Notes under the pieces: generated by a model
What the model saw: the letters and a program-made list of their open reading frames with translations, nothing else
Databases searched by the model: none
What the model was told of the DNA's origin: nothing
Source: Nitriliruptoraceae bacterium
GTDB lineage: Bacteria; Actinomycetota; Nitriliruptoria; Nitriliruptorales; Nitriliruptoraceae
Reading direction: 5' to 3'
Assembly (NCBI GenBank): GCA_007131525.1
Contig: SLQK01000142.1
Location: 1 to 21,895 of the forward strand
DNA: 21,895 nt
Position numbers and translations under genes: made by a program
Part shown: positions 8,276-15,248 of the stretch, piece after piece
How the letters are laid out: each line of letters starts with the position of its first letter
Position numbering within the stretch: the first letter of the stretch is position 1

Positions 8276-8289
8276 CCCCACCGGTGGGG
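8276..8289. promoter_or_regulatory. 14-bp perfect palindrome CCCCACCGGTGGGG, candidate operator
   Basis: The palindrome has no spacer. Relative to the predicted start of the leaderless isomerase transcript (8243, minus strand) it lies at about -33 to -46, over the -35 region, so a dimeric regulator is plausible. A second inverted repeat, CGCCCG-A-CGGGCG, is at 8294-8306. Because the CAP gene ends at 8329 upstream, either repeat could instead act at that transcript's 3' end, but no T-run follows. Confidence 0.45.
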
Positions 8290-8328
8290 TGGTCGCCCGA
8301 CGGGCGTCCTTCGCCGCGTGGTCGCGGC

Positions 8329-9114
8329 TCAGTCGTCGGTGCGCTCGCCTGCGGCCAGCAGCTCGGCGATCACCTCGTCGAAGCTCACGTCCTCCTCCTC
8401 GGCGGTCTGCCGCGCCAGCAGGAGGGTCATGCGGTCGAGGGCGAGTGGCTGGTCGCGGACCGGGTGGGGTTCGCGCACGGGCTCGGGCTCCGGCTCGGGC
8501 TCCGGCTCGGGCGCGGGTCCCGGCTCCGCGGCCACCGGCGCTGGTTCGGTCGTGGGCTCGGCCTGGGTCTGGGGCTTGGGCTGGGGCTTGGCTTCGGGCG
8601 TCGGCTCCGGCGTGGGTTCCGGCTTCGGCGCTGGCGCCGCACCCACGGGCTTGCGGAACACCTGGGTGACCCAGATCTGGCCGCCGCTGTCGACGACGAC
8701 GCCCACACCGAGCTGCGTCCAGTCGCTGTCGAGGATGTTGCGCCGGTGCCCGGCGGAGTTCATCAGGGCACCGTGGATCGTCGCCACGCTCGGGCCTCGA
8801 CCGACGTTCTCGCCGACCTTCTGCCACCCGCTGACCGCCGATCCGAGGTTCGGGTTGTGGTGGAGGTTGCCGGTGTCGGCCATGACCCGGCTGTGGGAGC
8901 GGGCGACCGAGCTCAGATCACCGGCCACGGACAGGGCCGGTAGCCCCTGGGCCGCGCGCTCCGAGTTCACGGCGGCGACGAACTGGGCCTCCATCCCGCC
9001 GTCGGCGAAGGCCGGCGTGCTCACCGGGGGGAGCAGCGCGGCGAGCAGGATGACCACCAGGGCCGCAAGCGTCGGTGTCACCCGACGTCGCGGTGCGGTG
9101 CGCGATGTGTCCAC
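8329..9114 (-). CDS. Secreted CAP-domain (SCP/PR-1-like) protein with Pro/Glu-rich tail
   Basis: The protein has 261 residues. It starts with a signal peptide: a basic N-terminus, the hydrophobic 'TLAALVVILLAALLPP' and a likely cleavage site after 'TPAFA' (about residue 37). The CAP domain spans about 40-155: 'VNSERAAQGLPALSV', 'ARSHSRVMA', 'GENVGRG' and 'ALMNSAGHRRNILDSDWTQL' are the signature blocks, including the His and Glu residues of the CAP pocket. A ~65-residue Pro/Glu/Ala/Lys-rich linker follows, encoded in part by a 12-bp tandem repeat. The last ~38 residues look helical and acidic. It is probably cell-wall associated or released; bacterial CAP proteins have no settled enzymatic role. 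The GTG start is preceded by AGAGGA in the loop of a small hairpin. Confidence 0.9.
   Translation of the reverse strand: MDTSRTAPRRRVTPTLAALVVILLAALLPPVSTPAFADGGMEAQFVAAVNSERAAQGLPALSVAGDLSSVARSHSRVMADTGNLHHNPNLGSAVSGWQKVGENVGRGPSVATIHGALMNSAGHRRNILDSDWTQLGVGVVVDSGGQIWVTQVFRKPVGAAPAPKPEPTPEPTPEAKPQPKPQTQAEPTTEPAPVAAEPGPAPEPEPEPEPEPVREPHPVRDQPLALDRMTLLLARQTAEEEDVSFDEVIAELLAAGERTDD
8480..8512. repeat. 12-bp tandem repeat (GGCTCGGGCTCC, 2.75 copies)
   Basis: Two perfect copies (8480-8491, 8492-8503) and 9 bp of a third lie in the CAP gene and encode part of its Pro-Glu repeat. In-frame slippage would change tail length without breaking the frame. Confidence 0.8.
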
Positions 9115-9118
9115 GGTG

Positions 9119-9138
9119 CCGTCCGTTCCTCTGGACGG
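9119..9138 (-). promoter_or_regulatory. Hairpin displaying the CAP-gene Shine-Dalgarno in its loop
   Basis: On the minus strand CCGTCC and GGACGG pair around the 8-nt loop AGAGGAAC, which contains the only Shine-Dalgarno-like sequence. The GTG start follows 4 nt after the stem. Linear spacing from GAGG to GTG is 13 nt, rather long; the stem would bring the two closer. This is inferred from base pairing. Confidence 0.35.
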
Positions 9139-9291
9139 AGCCCGCGTGGGGGAGGAGGTGCCATCGGGCGTCCGACGGCCGTGCCCGCAGCCGTGGTCCC
9201 CTGGCGTCGCCGACCGCCCCGTGTGAGGGGATGCCCCGGCCGGTGAGCTCCGTCATCGTGCTGCACGGCGGGTATCGACCGCCTGCGTCGC

Positions 9292-9297
9292 TAGCTT
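9292..9297 (+). promoter_or_regulatory. Putative -10 element (TAGCTT) for the glutaredoxin-like gene
   Basis: TAGCTT lies about 100 bp upstream of the ATG at 9400 in the divergent gap with the CAP gene. No -35 box is convincing. Predicted leader about 96 nt. Confidence 0.4.
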
Positions 9298-9399
9298 GAG
9301 CGGGGCTGATCGACGGGCACGGGCATCGGGCTGCGCTCGCGGTGCCGGAGCCGCGAGGCCTCGCGACCCGAGGTCGCGCCGGAGGGCAGGAGGCGGGGC

Positions 9400-9681
9400 A
9401 TGCCACGGAGGCAGCGCGGTGCCCCGCCCGTCGTCGTCCTCTACACCCGGGCCGGCTGCGGGCTGTGCGAGCGAGCCGGTCGGCTGGCCCGCAGGGAGGC
9501 CGGACGCAGCGAGTTCCGCACGGTCGATGTCGACACCGACCCGGCCCTCACCCGGCGCTACGGCGTCCGGGTGCCGGTGATCACGGTCGATGGCGTCGAG
9601 GTGGCCGAGCTGGAGCTCGCCCCGGGCCAGGTCCGCCGCGCGGTCCGGGTCGCCCGACGCTCCGCTCGTCGTCGAGCGTGA
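9400..9681 (+). CDS. Glutaredoxin-like (DUF836-type) thioredoxin-fold protein
   Basis: This 93-residue protein shows a thioredoxin-fold start: strand 'PVVVLYT', the redox motif 'RAGCGLCERA' (CxxC, about Cys20 and Cys23), then 'RTVDVDTDPALTRRYG' and the cis-proline segment 'VRVPVITVDG'. The end is rich in Arg. AGGAGG sits 6 nt before the ATG, the best Shine-Dalgarno in the window. In M. tuberculosis a protein of this type (Rv0508, from memory) directly precedes hemA; here rex lies between. It may be a thiol-disulfide oxidoreductase, but the partner is unknown. It probably has its own promoter (TAGCTT at 9292), and rex has another. Confidence 0.88.
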   Translation: MPRRQRGAPPVVVLYTRAGCGLCERAGRLARREAGRSEFRTVDVDTDPALTRRYGVRVPVITVDGVEVAELELAPGQVRRAVRVARRSARRRA

Positions 9682-9729
9682 GCGCGTGTCCCGGCTCCGG
9701 ATCCGGGTGGGCCGGGTGAGGCCGTGGGT

Positions 9730-9759
9730 GTGACGCCCGACCGGCCACCCGCATAGCCT
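9730..9759 (+). promoter_or_regulatory. Putative promoter of rex (-35 GTGACG, 18 bp, -10 TAGCCT)
   Basis: TAGCCT (9754-9759) is preceded at 18 bp by GTGACG (9730-9735), one of the better -35/-10 pairs in the window. The start would be near 9766, leaving a leader of about 97 nt. No canonical Rex operator is seen here. Confidence 0.45.
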
Positions 9760-9862
9760 CCGCGCCGGGAGCCCACGGCGACCCGCAGCGGCCCCGGTGG
9801 TGATCGGTCATCGACCGGACGGCGACGTGGCCGTGGGACAGGACGGTCCGGAGGAGCAACGC

Positions 9863-10519
9863 GTGCGCGATGGCCCGATCCCGGCGGCCACGGTGGCCAG
9901 GTTGCCGGTGTACCTGCAGGCGCTGCTCGAGGCCGCGGAGGCCGGCGTCGACGTGGTCGCCAGCGACGACCTCGCCCGTGCGGCGGGCTACAACGCCGCC
10001 AAGGTGCGCAAGGACCTCTCCTACCTCGGCACCCACGGCACCCGGGGGGTCGGCTACGACGTCGAGGGGTTGGCGCGCGAGCTGTCCCTCGCGCTGGGAC
10101 TGGTCGAGGACCGGCCGGTGGTGCTGGTCGGTGTCGGCAACCTGGGACGCGCGCTGGCCAGCTACGACGGCTTCCGGCGCCGCGGGTTCCGCCTCGCTGC
10201 GCTGCTCGACGCCGCACCGACGGTCATCGGGCAGGAGGTGGCCGGCTCCCGGGTGCGGTCGGTGGCGGAGCTGGAGGAGGTGGTGGCCGAGCACGCCAGC
10301 AGCCTCGCCGTGCTGGCCATCCCCGCAGCACAGGCGCAGCCGATGGTCGACCGGTTGGTGGCTGCCGGCGTACGGGCGATCCTCAGCTTCGTGCCGACGC
10401 ACCTCTCGGTCCCCGATGGCGTCACCCTGCGTCGCGTGGACCTGGCCACCGAACTGCAGATCCTCTCCTTCTACGAGCAGCTGGTCGTCGACGCGCCGGC
10501 ACCGACCGCGCCGTTCTGA
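9863..10519 (+). CDS. rex: Redox-sensing transcriptional repressor Rex
   Basis: The 218-residue protein has the Rex two-domain plan. The N-terminal winged helix is 'IPAATVARLPVYLQALLEAA' continuing to 'GYNAAKVRKDLSYLGTHGTR'. The C-terminal Rossmann domain has 'VLVGVGNLGRAL' with GxGxxG at 90-95, and the end 'ATELQILSFYEQL' corresponds to the domain-swapped C-terminal helix. Rex binds DNA when NADH is low and releases it when NADH rises, controlling respiration and heme genes in actinobacteria. I chose GTG 9863 because GGAGG lies 8 nt upstream and Rex usually starts shortly before this HTH; the open frame back to 9797 has no such site. It directly precedes hemA, as in Streptomyces. Confidence 0.96.
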   Translation: MRDGPIPAATVARLPVYLQALLEAAEAGVDVVASDDLARAAGYNAAKVRKDLSYLGTHGTRGVGYDVEGLARELSLALGLVEDRPVVLVGVGNLGRALASYDGFRRRGFRLAALLDAAPTVIGQEVAGSRVRSVAELEEVVAEHASSLAVLAIPAAQAQPMVDRLVAAGVRAILSFVPTHLSVPDGVTLRRVDLATELQILSFYEQLVVDAPAPTAPF

Positions 10520-10533
10520 CGGACGGAGCCCGG

Positions 10534-10548
10534 CGGCTGTGACAGCCG
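10534..10548. promoter_or_regulatory. 15-bp palindrome CGGCTGT-g-ACAGCCG between rex and hemA
   Basis: The perfect 7-bp arms surround one base and contain TGTGACA, which overlaps the TGTGA half of the known Rex site. It lies 14 bp after the rex stop and about 60 bp before the putative hemA start site. It could be an operator or a short hairpin (6-bp stem, TGA loop). There is no T-run. Confidence 0.4.
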
Positions 10549-10591
10549 GCGCTTGCCATCGCGCGGGCTGGGGCGGGGGCGAGCGGGCCGG

Positions 10592-10597
10592 TACGCT
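10592..10597 (+). promoter_or_regulatory. Putative -10 element (TACGCT) for hemA
   Basis: TACGCT followed by AG lies 160 bp before the hemA ATG. It would give an unusually long leader of about 155 nt that includes a GC hairpin at 10636-10649. No -35 box is visible at normal spacing, and a start site closer to hemA cannot be excluded. Confidence 0.4.
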
Positions 10598-10757
10598 AGC
10601 CCCGACCGGTCACGTGGCGGCGTGGGGTGGCAGCGGCGGCCCTGGCCGCGCCGCGCTGGTCCGGATGCCCCACGTGTGGCCTCGCGCCTCACGTCCCCCG
10701 TCCAACGACCTCGGAACGGTCGCGATCGACCCTTCCGTCGAGAGGTTCCGTCCCCGT

Positions 10758-12089
10758 ATGGCACTCCTGGTCGTCGGTTGCAACCACCGCAGCGCTGAGC
10801 TCGGGCTGCTCGAGCGCATCGCGGTCCCCGCCGACGAGCTCCCCAAGGCGCTGCACTCGGTGGTGGCGCTGGAGCACGTCACCGAGGCGGTCATCCTGTC
10901 CACCTGCAACCGCGTCGAGGTCTACGCCCAGGTGACCCGGTTCCACCCCGGCCTGCAGGAGGTCCGCGGGTGGCTCGCGGAGCGGGGTGACGTCCACCCC
11001 CAGGACCTGGACGCCCTGCAGTACAGCTACCACGACGATCGGGCCGCGGCGCACCTGTTCGCCGTCGCCGGAGGCATCGACTCCATGGTCGTCGGGGAGC
11101 GCCAGATCGCCATGCAGGTCAAGCAGGCGATGGAGGTGGCGCGCACCGAGGGCACCGCCCGCCGGGTGCTCCAGCGCGTGTTCCGCCAGGCCGTCAGCGT
11201 GGGACGACGGATCCGCAACGAGTCCCGGATCAGCGAGGGCGCCTCCTCCATGGTCGATGTCGGGCTGGCGGCCGTGGACGCCCGCAGGGGCATCCCGCTG
11301 GCCGGCGCCCGGGTCGCGGTCGTCGGCGCCGGTGACCTGGGTTCGCTGGCGGTGCGGCGGGTCGCTGACCTGGACGCCGGCCACGTGACGATCTGGAACC
11401 GCAGCGCGGACAAGGCCCACCGCCTGGCCGCGAAGCTCGCGGGCACGGTGCCCCACGCTGTCGTCGACCGGCTCGACGCGGCCCTGGCCGACGCCGAGGT
11501 GGTCGTGTGCACGACCGGTGCCGCCGACACCCTCCTCGGGACCGAGCTGGTGCAACAGGTCGTGGACCAGCGCCGGTGGGAGGTCGACGGCACGGCGGCG
11601 AGCGACGTCGATGGCGGTGCGCTCGGGACCCCCTCGTCGCTGGTGCTGCTCGACCTCGGCGTCCCCCGCAACGTCGACCCGGCCTGCGCCCGACTCCCGG
11701 GGGTCGAGCTGGTCGACGTCTCCGACGTGCATCGCCTCGCCGTACGAGGCCACACCGGCACGGTGCTGGCCGAGGCCCGTCGCATCGTGGAGGAGGAGGT
11801 CGAGCGGTTCGTCGGATGGACCCGGGCCGCTGAGGTGGAGCCCACCATCCGGGCCATCCGGACCCAGGCGGAGGCGGTCCGACAGGCCGAACTCGAGCGG
11901 CTGCGCGGCAAGCTCGCCTCCCTGGACGACCAGCAGCGAGCCGCGGTCGAGTCGCTCACCCGGGGCATCGTCAACACCCTGCTCCACCACCCGACGGTGC
12001 GCCTGAAGGAGCTCGCCGACCTGGGTGGTGCGGATCCGGGGGTCGAACTCCTGCGGGAGCTGTTCGACCTGCCCGAGGGCGAGGCGTGA
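10758..12089 (+). CDS. hemA: Glutamyl-tRNA reductase
   Basis: The enzyme reduces glutamyl-tRNA(Glu) with NADPH to glutamate-1-semialdehyde, the first committed step of the C5 heme route. The 443-residue sequence opens 'MALLVVGCNHRSAELGLLER' and has the catalytic Cys50 in 'LSTCNRVEVY', then 'GERQIAMQVKQA', 'RIRNESRISEGASSMVDVG', the NADPH-binding 'VVGAGDLGSLA', and 'LLDLGVPRNVDP'. The C-terminal ~110 residues are the long-helix dimerisation domain. The start follows from family alignment; GAGG is 12 nt upstream, somewhat far. An open frame extends far upstream but runs through the rex-hemA gap and is not coding. The stop overlaps the hemC GTG by 4 bp. Heme feedback and Rex control are plausible but not shown. 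Confidence 0.98.
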   Translation: MALLVVGCNHRSAELGLLERIAVPADELPKALHSVVALEHVTEAVILSTCNRVEVYAQVTRFHPGLQEVRGWLAERGDVHPQDLDALQYSYHDDRAAAHLFAVAGGIDSMVVGERQIAMQVKQAMEVARTEGTARRVLQRVFRQAVSVGRRIRNESRISEGASSMVDVGLAAVDARRGIPLAGARVAVVGAGDLGSLAVRRVADLDAGHVTIWNRSADKAHRLAAKLAGTVPHAVVDRLDAALADAEVVVCTTGAADTLLGTELVQQVVDQRRWEVDGTAASDVDGGALGTPSSLVLLDLGVPRNVDPACARLPGVELVDVSDVHRLAVRGHTGTVLAEARRIVEEEVERFVGWTRAAEVEPTIRAIRTQAEAVRQAELERLRGKLASLDDQQRAAVESLTRGIVNTLLHHPTVRLKELADLGGADPGVELLRELFDLPEGEA

Positions 12090-13069
12090 GCCTCGGGCTG
12101 CCGTCCACGGCCGTCGGCCGGCCCTGGCGGATCGCGACCCGGCGGTCCCCGCTGGCGCAGGTCCAGGCCCGCTCCGTCGCTGAGGCCCTGCGGGCCGCCA
12201 CGGGCCGCAACGCCGAGCTCGTCCCCCTCTCCACCACCGGGGACGACCATCCCGAGCGCGCCATCGAGGCCTTCGACGCCAAGGGGCTGTTCGTCGATGG
12301 GACGCGTGCAGCGGTCCTCGAGGGCGACTGCGACCTGGTCGTCCACTCCTACAAGGACCTCCCCAGCGACGCCCACCCGGAGCTCGTCGTCGCCGCCGTG
12401 CCGGCCCGGGTCGATCCCCGGGATGCGTTGGTGTCCCGCGAGGGGTGGCACCTGGCCGAGCTGCCACGCCACCGTCCCGTCACCATCGGCACTTCGGCGC
12501 CCCGGCGCCGCGCCCAGCTCCAGCGTCATCGTCGTGACGTCCTGGTCCAGCCCTTGCGTGGCAACCTCGGGACCCGGCTCCGGGCGGTCTCGGAGGGCCA
12601 CCTCGACGCGGTCGTGGTCGCCCTCGCCGGGCTGCTGCGGCTGCGGCCGGAGACCGATGGCCTGATCGCGGTGCCGCTGGAGCACGGTGAGATCCTGCAC
12701 GCACCGGCCCAGGGGGCGCTGGCCGTGGAGTGCCGGCGTGATGCCGCAGCGACCCGCAAGGCGCTGGCCCAGCTCGACGACCCGGTGACCCGGACCGAGA
12801 TCACGGCCGAGCGGGAGCTGCTGGTCCAGCTCCAGGGTGGGTGCTCCGCGCCGATCGGTGCCCACGCGGAGGTGCGGACGACCGCCACCGGCCAGCAGCG
12901 GCTGGTGCTGCTGGGGCTGGTCGGCGATCCGAACGGCACCCGGCTGTACCGCGCCTCCCACGAGACCGCCCCCGACGACGCCGTGACCCTCGGCCGCGCG
13001 ATGGCCGCCACGCTGCTCGAGGCCGGCGGCGGCGAGGTCCTGACCGCCCTGCGTGCCGAGCCGACGTGA
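12086..13069 (+). CDS. hemC: Porphobilinogen deaminase (hydroxymethylbilane synthase)
   Basis: This enzyme joins four porphobilinogens into hydroxymethylbilane, using a covalent dipyrromethane cofactor. Of 327 residues, 'RIATRRSPLAQVQA' marks the N-terminus; catalytic Asp91 lies in 'VVHSYKDLPS'; 'GTSAPRRRAQL' and 'LRGNLGTRL' carry the Arg residues that hold the substrate acid groups; and Cys253 in 'LQGGCSAPIGAHA' is the cofactor attachment site. The length fits the family. GTG 12086 overlaps the hemA stop and the hemC stop overlaps the hemD start (GTGA at 13066), so hemA-hemC-hemD are translationally coupled. Confidence 0.98.
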   Translation: MSLGLPSTAVGRPWRIATRRSPLAQVQARSVAEALRAATGRNAELVPLSTTGDDHPERAIEAFDAKGLFVDGTRAAVLEGDCDLVVHSYKDLPSDAHPELVVAAVPARVDPRDALVSREGWHLAELPRHRPVTIGTSAPRRRAQLQRHRRDVLVQPLRGNLGTRLRAVSEGHLDAVVVALAGLLRLRPETDGLIAVPLEHGEILHAPAQGALAVECRRDAAATRKALAQLDDPVTRTEITAERELLVQLQGGCSAPIGAHAEVRTTATGQQRLVLLGLVGDPNGTRLYRASHETAPDDAVTLGRAMAATLLEAGGGEVLTALRAEPT

Positions 13070-13836
13070 GCGCCGAGGCGGCGCCCCTCGCCGGTCAGCG
13101 GGTGCTCGTGGCCCGGACCAGGGAGCAGGCCGGCGAGCTCAGCCGCCGGGTGCGCGCGCTCGGCGGGCGGCCCGTCGAGGCGCCGGTGTTGCAGCTCGGG
13201 CCGGGGGAGCAACCGGCGCTGGCTGCCTCGCTCCGGCGGCTGGCGCGTGGCGAGGTGGCGGTCCTGGCGCTGACCTCGCCGAACGGGGTGGACGCCGTCG
13301 CGGACGCGATGGCGGCTGCGGAGCTGCCGGCCGGCATCCTGGCACGGGTGGGACTCGTCGCCTGCGTCGGTCGTGGCACCGACGACCGGCTGGCCGAGCG
13401 CCTCGGACGGCGCGCCGACCTGCTGCCGCCACAGGCGACCACGCGCTCACTGGGGGCGGCGATCCCGGCCGGCCACGGCACCGCGCTCCTGCCCCGCGCC
13501 GACCTCGCCAGCCCGGAGCTGCCCGCCGCCCTCGCGGCCAAGGGGTACGAGGTCGATGAGGTGGTCGCCTACCGGATCCTGCGGCCAGCGGCGCTGCCGG
13601 CACCGGTGCTCGCGCAGCTCGCCCGGGGTGAGATCGACCTCATCGCCGTGACCTCGCCTTCGACGGTCCACAACCTGGTGGCGCTGCTCGGTGGTCATCG
13701 CTGGTCGGGCAGGCTGGTCTCCATCGGCCCGGTGACCTCCGCCGCCTGCGCATCGCACGGGTTGACCGTGGCCGCCGAGGCGGACCCCCACGACCTCGAC
13801 GGGCTGGTGGCGGCGTTGGTCGCTGCGGCGCGGTGA
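13066..13836 (+). CDS. hemD: Uroporphyrinogen-III synthase
   Basis: HemD closes hydroxymethylbilane into uroporphyrinogen III with inversion of ring D. This divergent family is recognised by 'LAGQRVLVARTREQAGELSRRVRALGG' (read in two parts), 'LALTSPNGVDAVADAM', 'VGRGTDDRLAERLG', 'GYEVDEVVAYRI' and 'IAVTSPSTVHNL', giving the two-lobe fold, and by its position directly after hemC. It has 256 residues and stands alone. In many actinobacteria, including M. tuberculosis from memory, hemD is fused to a uroporphyrinogen methyltransferase; no such domain follows here. GTG 13066 overlaps the hemC stop; a longer upstream frame would overlap hemC deeply and was not used. Confidence 0.93.
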   Translation: MSAEAAPLAGQRVLVARTREQAGELSRRVRALGGRPVEAPVLQLGPGEQPALAASLRRLARGEVAVLALTSPNGVDAVADAMAAAELPAGILARVGLVACVGRGTDDRLAERLGRRADLLPPQATTRSLGAAIPAGHGTALLPRADLASPELPAALAAKGYEVDEVVAYRILRPAALPAPVLAQLARGEIDLIAVTSPSTVHNLVALLGGHRWSGRLVSIGPVTSAACASHGLTVAAEADPHDLDGLVAALVAAAR

Positions 13837-13912
13837 CCAGGGCCACGGCGCGACGGGTCGGGCCCTCGGGCGGGGCGCGGAGAGCGCCGAGGAGGGGCGA
13901 CGCAGGGAGGTC

Positions 13913-13918
13913 TACCCT
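13913..13918 (+). promoter_or_regulatory. Putative -10 element (TACCCT) for the BrkB-like gene
   Basis: TACCCT lies in the 121-bp gap after hemD, about 40 bp before the chosen start. The same hexamer precedes hemB. No -35 box is convincing at 16-18 bp. Confidence 0.4.
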
Positions 13919-13957
13919 GCGGCCCCCAGGCACGTCATGCCGATCGGTGGAGAACCT

Positions 13958-15175
13958 GTGAAGGAACGGCTGCGGCAGCTGCCCGTGATCGGCACCGCGC
14001 TCGAGGTCCAGGAGCGCTACGTCAGCGACGCGGCCGATCCGCTGGCCGCCGCTATCGCGTTCTTCGCGTTCCTGTCGCTGTTCCCGCTGCTGCTCCTGGC
14101 GGTGTCGGTGGCGGGGTTCGTCCTCGACGACCCCGCTGATCAGCTCGCGGTAGCGGAGCGGGTCACCGAGGCCATCCCCGGCTTCGAGGAGACCGTCGAG
14201 GGGGAGGACAGCCAGGTCGCCGAGCTGCTGGCCGGCGTGGTCGCGCAGCGCGGCACGATCGGCACCATCGGGCTGGCGATCCTGCTGCTCTCCGGGCTCC
14301 GTGTCGTCAACGCCGCGATGGTCGCGACCCGCGTGGTGTTCCGGGGGGCCGTCCTGACCGGCGCGAGGAAGAAGCTCCGCCAGGTCCTCGCGCTGGTGGG
14401 CCTCGGCCTGCTCGCTGTGGGCAGCACCCTGGCGGCCTCGACCGCCGGGACCGGTCTGGGCATGATGCCGGCGAGCCTGTCGCTGCTGCTGTCCTTCGGG
14501 CTCAGCTTCGTGCTGGACGTCGGTCTGTTCCTCGGCGCCTACACGCTGCTCTCCCCGACGGCCGTCCTGAGCGTCAGGGACCGGGTGCCGGGAGCGATCC
14601 TGGCCGGAGCGGGGTGGAGCATCCTGAAGGTCGCCGGTGCCAGCTGGGTCGGGAACCAGATCGAGGGTGCGAACGCGCTGTACGGCGCGCTCGGCAGCGT
14701 CATCGCGCTGCTGCTGCTGTTCTACCTCGCCGGACGGCTCTACCTGTACGGGGCGGTCCTGTCCGCCGTGCGCTACGAGCGGGTCCACGGCCCACTGATC
14801 GCCCCGCATGAGCTGGAGCAGCTCGGGCTCGACGCCGGCGACGGGAACGGTGGCGACGAGCAGGAGCGCAGCCGCGACCGTCAGCCCGGCCCGGCCGCGG
14901 CCAGCGTGCCGCGCGACCCCGATGGTCCGCCCCCACCTCCGCGGGTGGCCGCGACCGCCCGGCCGGTGGACCCGGGGCCCCAGGCGCCGGCCGGGACGAT
15001 CAGCAGCGGCACCCGTGCTCGGCTGGTGGTGGCGGAGGCGGGCGGGCGGCAGCTCGCCGCGGACGCCTCCGAGCGCCCGGAGCCGGGCCGTGACGCCCGA
15101 ACCGCCGTGGCCTTCGCCCTGGCCGTCGGCGCGCTGGCCGCGGGCTGGCGCTTCCTCGGGGGCTCGGATCGCTGA
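13958..15175 (+). CDS. YihY/BrkB-family inner membrane protein
   Basis: The 405-residue protein matches the YihY/virulence-factor-BrkB family: an N-terminal amphipathic stretch, then 'DPLAAAIAFFAFLSLFPLLLL' in the first membrane helix and about six helices to residue ~280, including 'GTIGLAILLLSGLRVVNAAM' and 'ALYGALGSVIALLLLFYLAG'. The C-terminal ~120 residues are Pro/Ala/Arg-rich and probably cytoplasmic, with one last hydrophobic segment near the end ('AFALAVGALAAGW'). Function in this family is not settled; the name ribonuclease BN was a misassignment. I chose GTG 13958, 4 nt after GGAGA; an ATG at 13937 has a weaker site. It interrupts the heme gene order between hemD and hemB and seems to have its own promoter. 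Confidence 0.88.
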   Translation: MKERLRQLPVIGTALEVQERYVSDAADPLAAAIAFFAFLSLFPLLLLAVSVAGFVLDDPADQLAVAERVTEAIPGFEETVEGEDSQVAELLAGVVAQRGTIGTIGLAILLLSGLRVVNAAMVATRVVFRGAVLTGARKKLRQVLALVGLGLLAVGSTLAASTAGTGLGMMPASLSLLLSFGLSFVLDVGLFLGAYTLLSPTAVLSVRDRVPGAILAGAGWSILKVAGASWVGNQIEGANALYGALGSVIALLLLFYLAGRLYLYGAVLSAVRYERVHGPLIAPHELEQLGLDAGDGNGGDEQERSRDRQPGPAAASVPRDPDGPPPPPRVAATARPVDPGPQAPAGTISSGTRARLVVAEAGGRQLAADASERPEPGRDARTAVAFALAVGALAAGWRFLGGSDR

Positions 15176-15205
15176 CCGGTGCGCCGGGGAGCGCACCGCG
15201 GTGGT

Positions 15206-15211
15206 TACCCT
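15206..15211 (+). promoter_or_regulatory. Putative -10 element (TACCCT) for hemB
   Basis: TACCCT lies 38 bp before the hemB ATG in the 73-bp gap after the BrkB-like gene. Predicted leader about 31 nt, containing GAGG 10 nt before the ATG. No clear -35 box. Confidence 0.4.
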
Positions 15212-15248
15212 GCCCCGAGTCCTCCCGACGAGCTGAGGTCGACCCCCG

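Noticed and set aside
7467..8669. Plus-strand open frame across the isomerase and CAP genes
   Set aside because: The minus strand carries recognisable protein families here; this frame is a shadow with Arg/Ala/Pro low complexity.
9115..9291. Cyclic di-AMP (ydaO-type) riboswitch ahead of the CAP gene
   Set aside because: Such switches often precede wall-active secreted proteins in actinobacteria, but I could not match the conserved core on the minus strand.
9690..9707. Short CCCGG/CCGGG hairpin after the glutaredoxin-like gene
   Set aside because: Five-bp stem with an 8-nt loop and no T-run; too weak to call.
9682..9862. Canonical Rex operator (TTGTGAA-N4-TTCACAA type) at the rex promoter
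   Set aside because: Only a single GTGTGACG half is visible with no matching second arm; it is better read as a -35 element.
10689..12961. Long minus-strand open frames opposite hemA and hemC
   Set aside because: Composition artefacts of strong third-position GC in the true genes; no family resemblance and no ribosome-binding sites of note.
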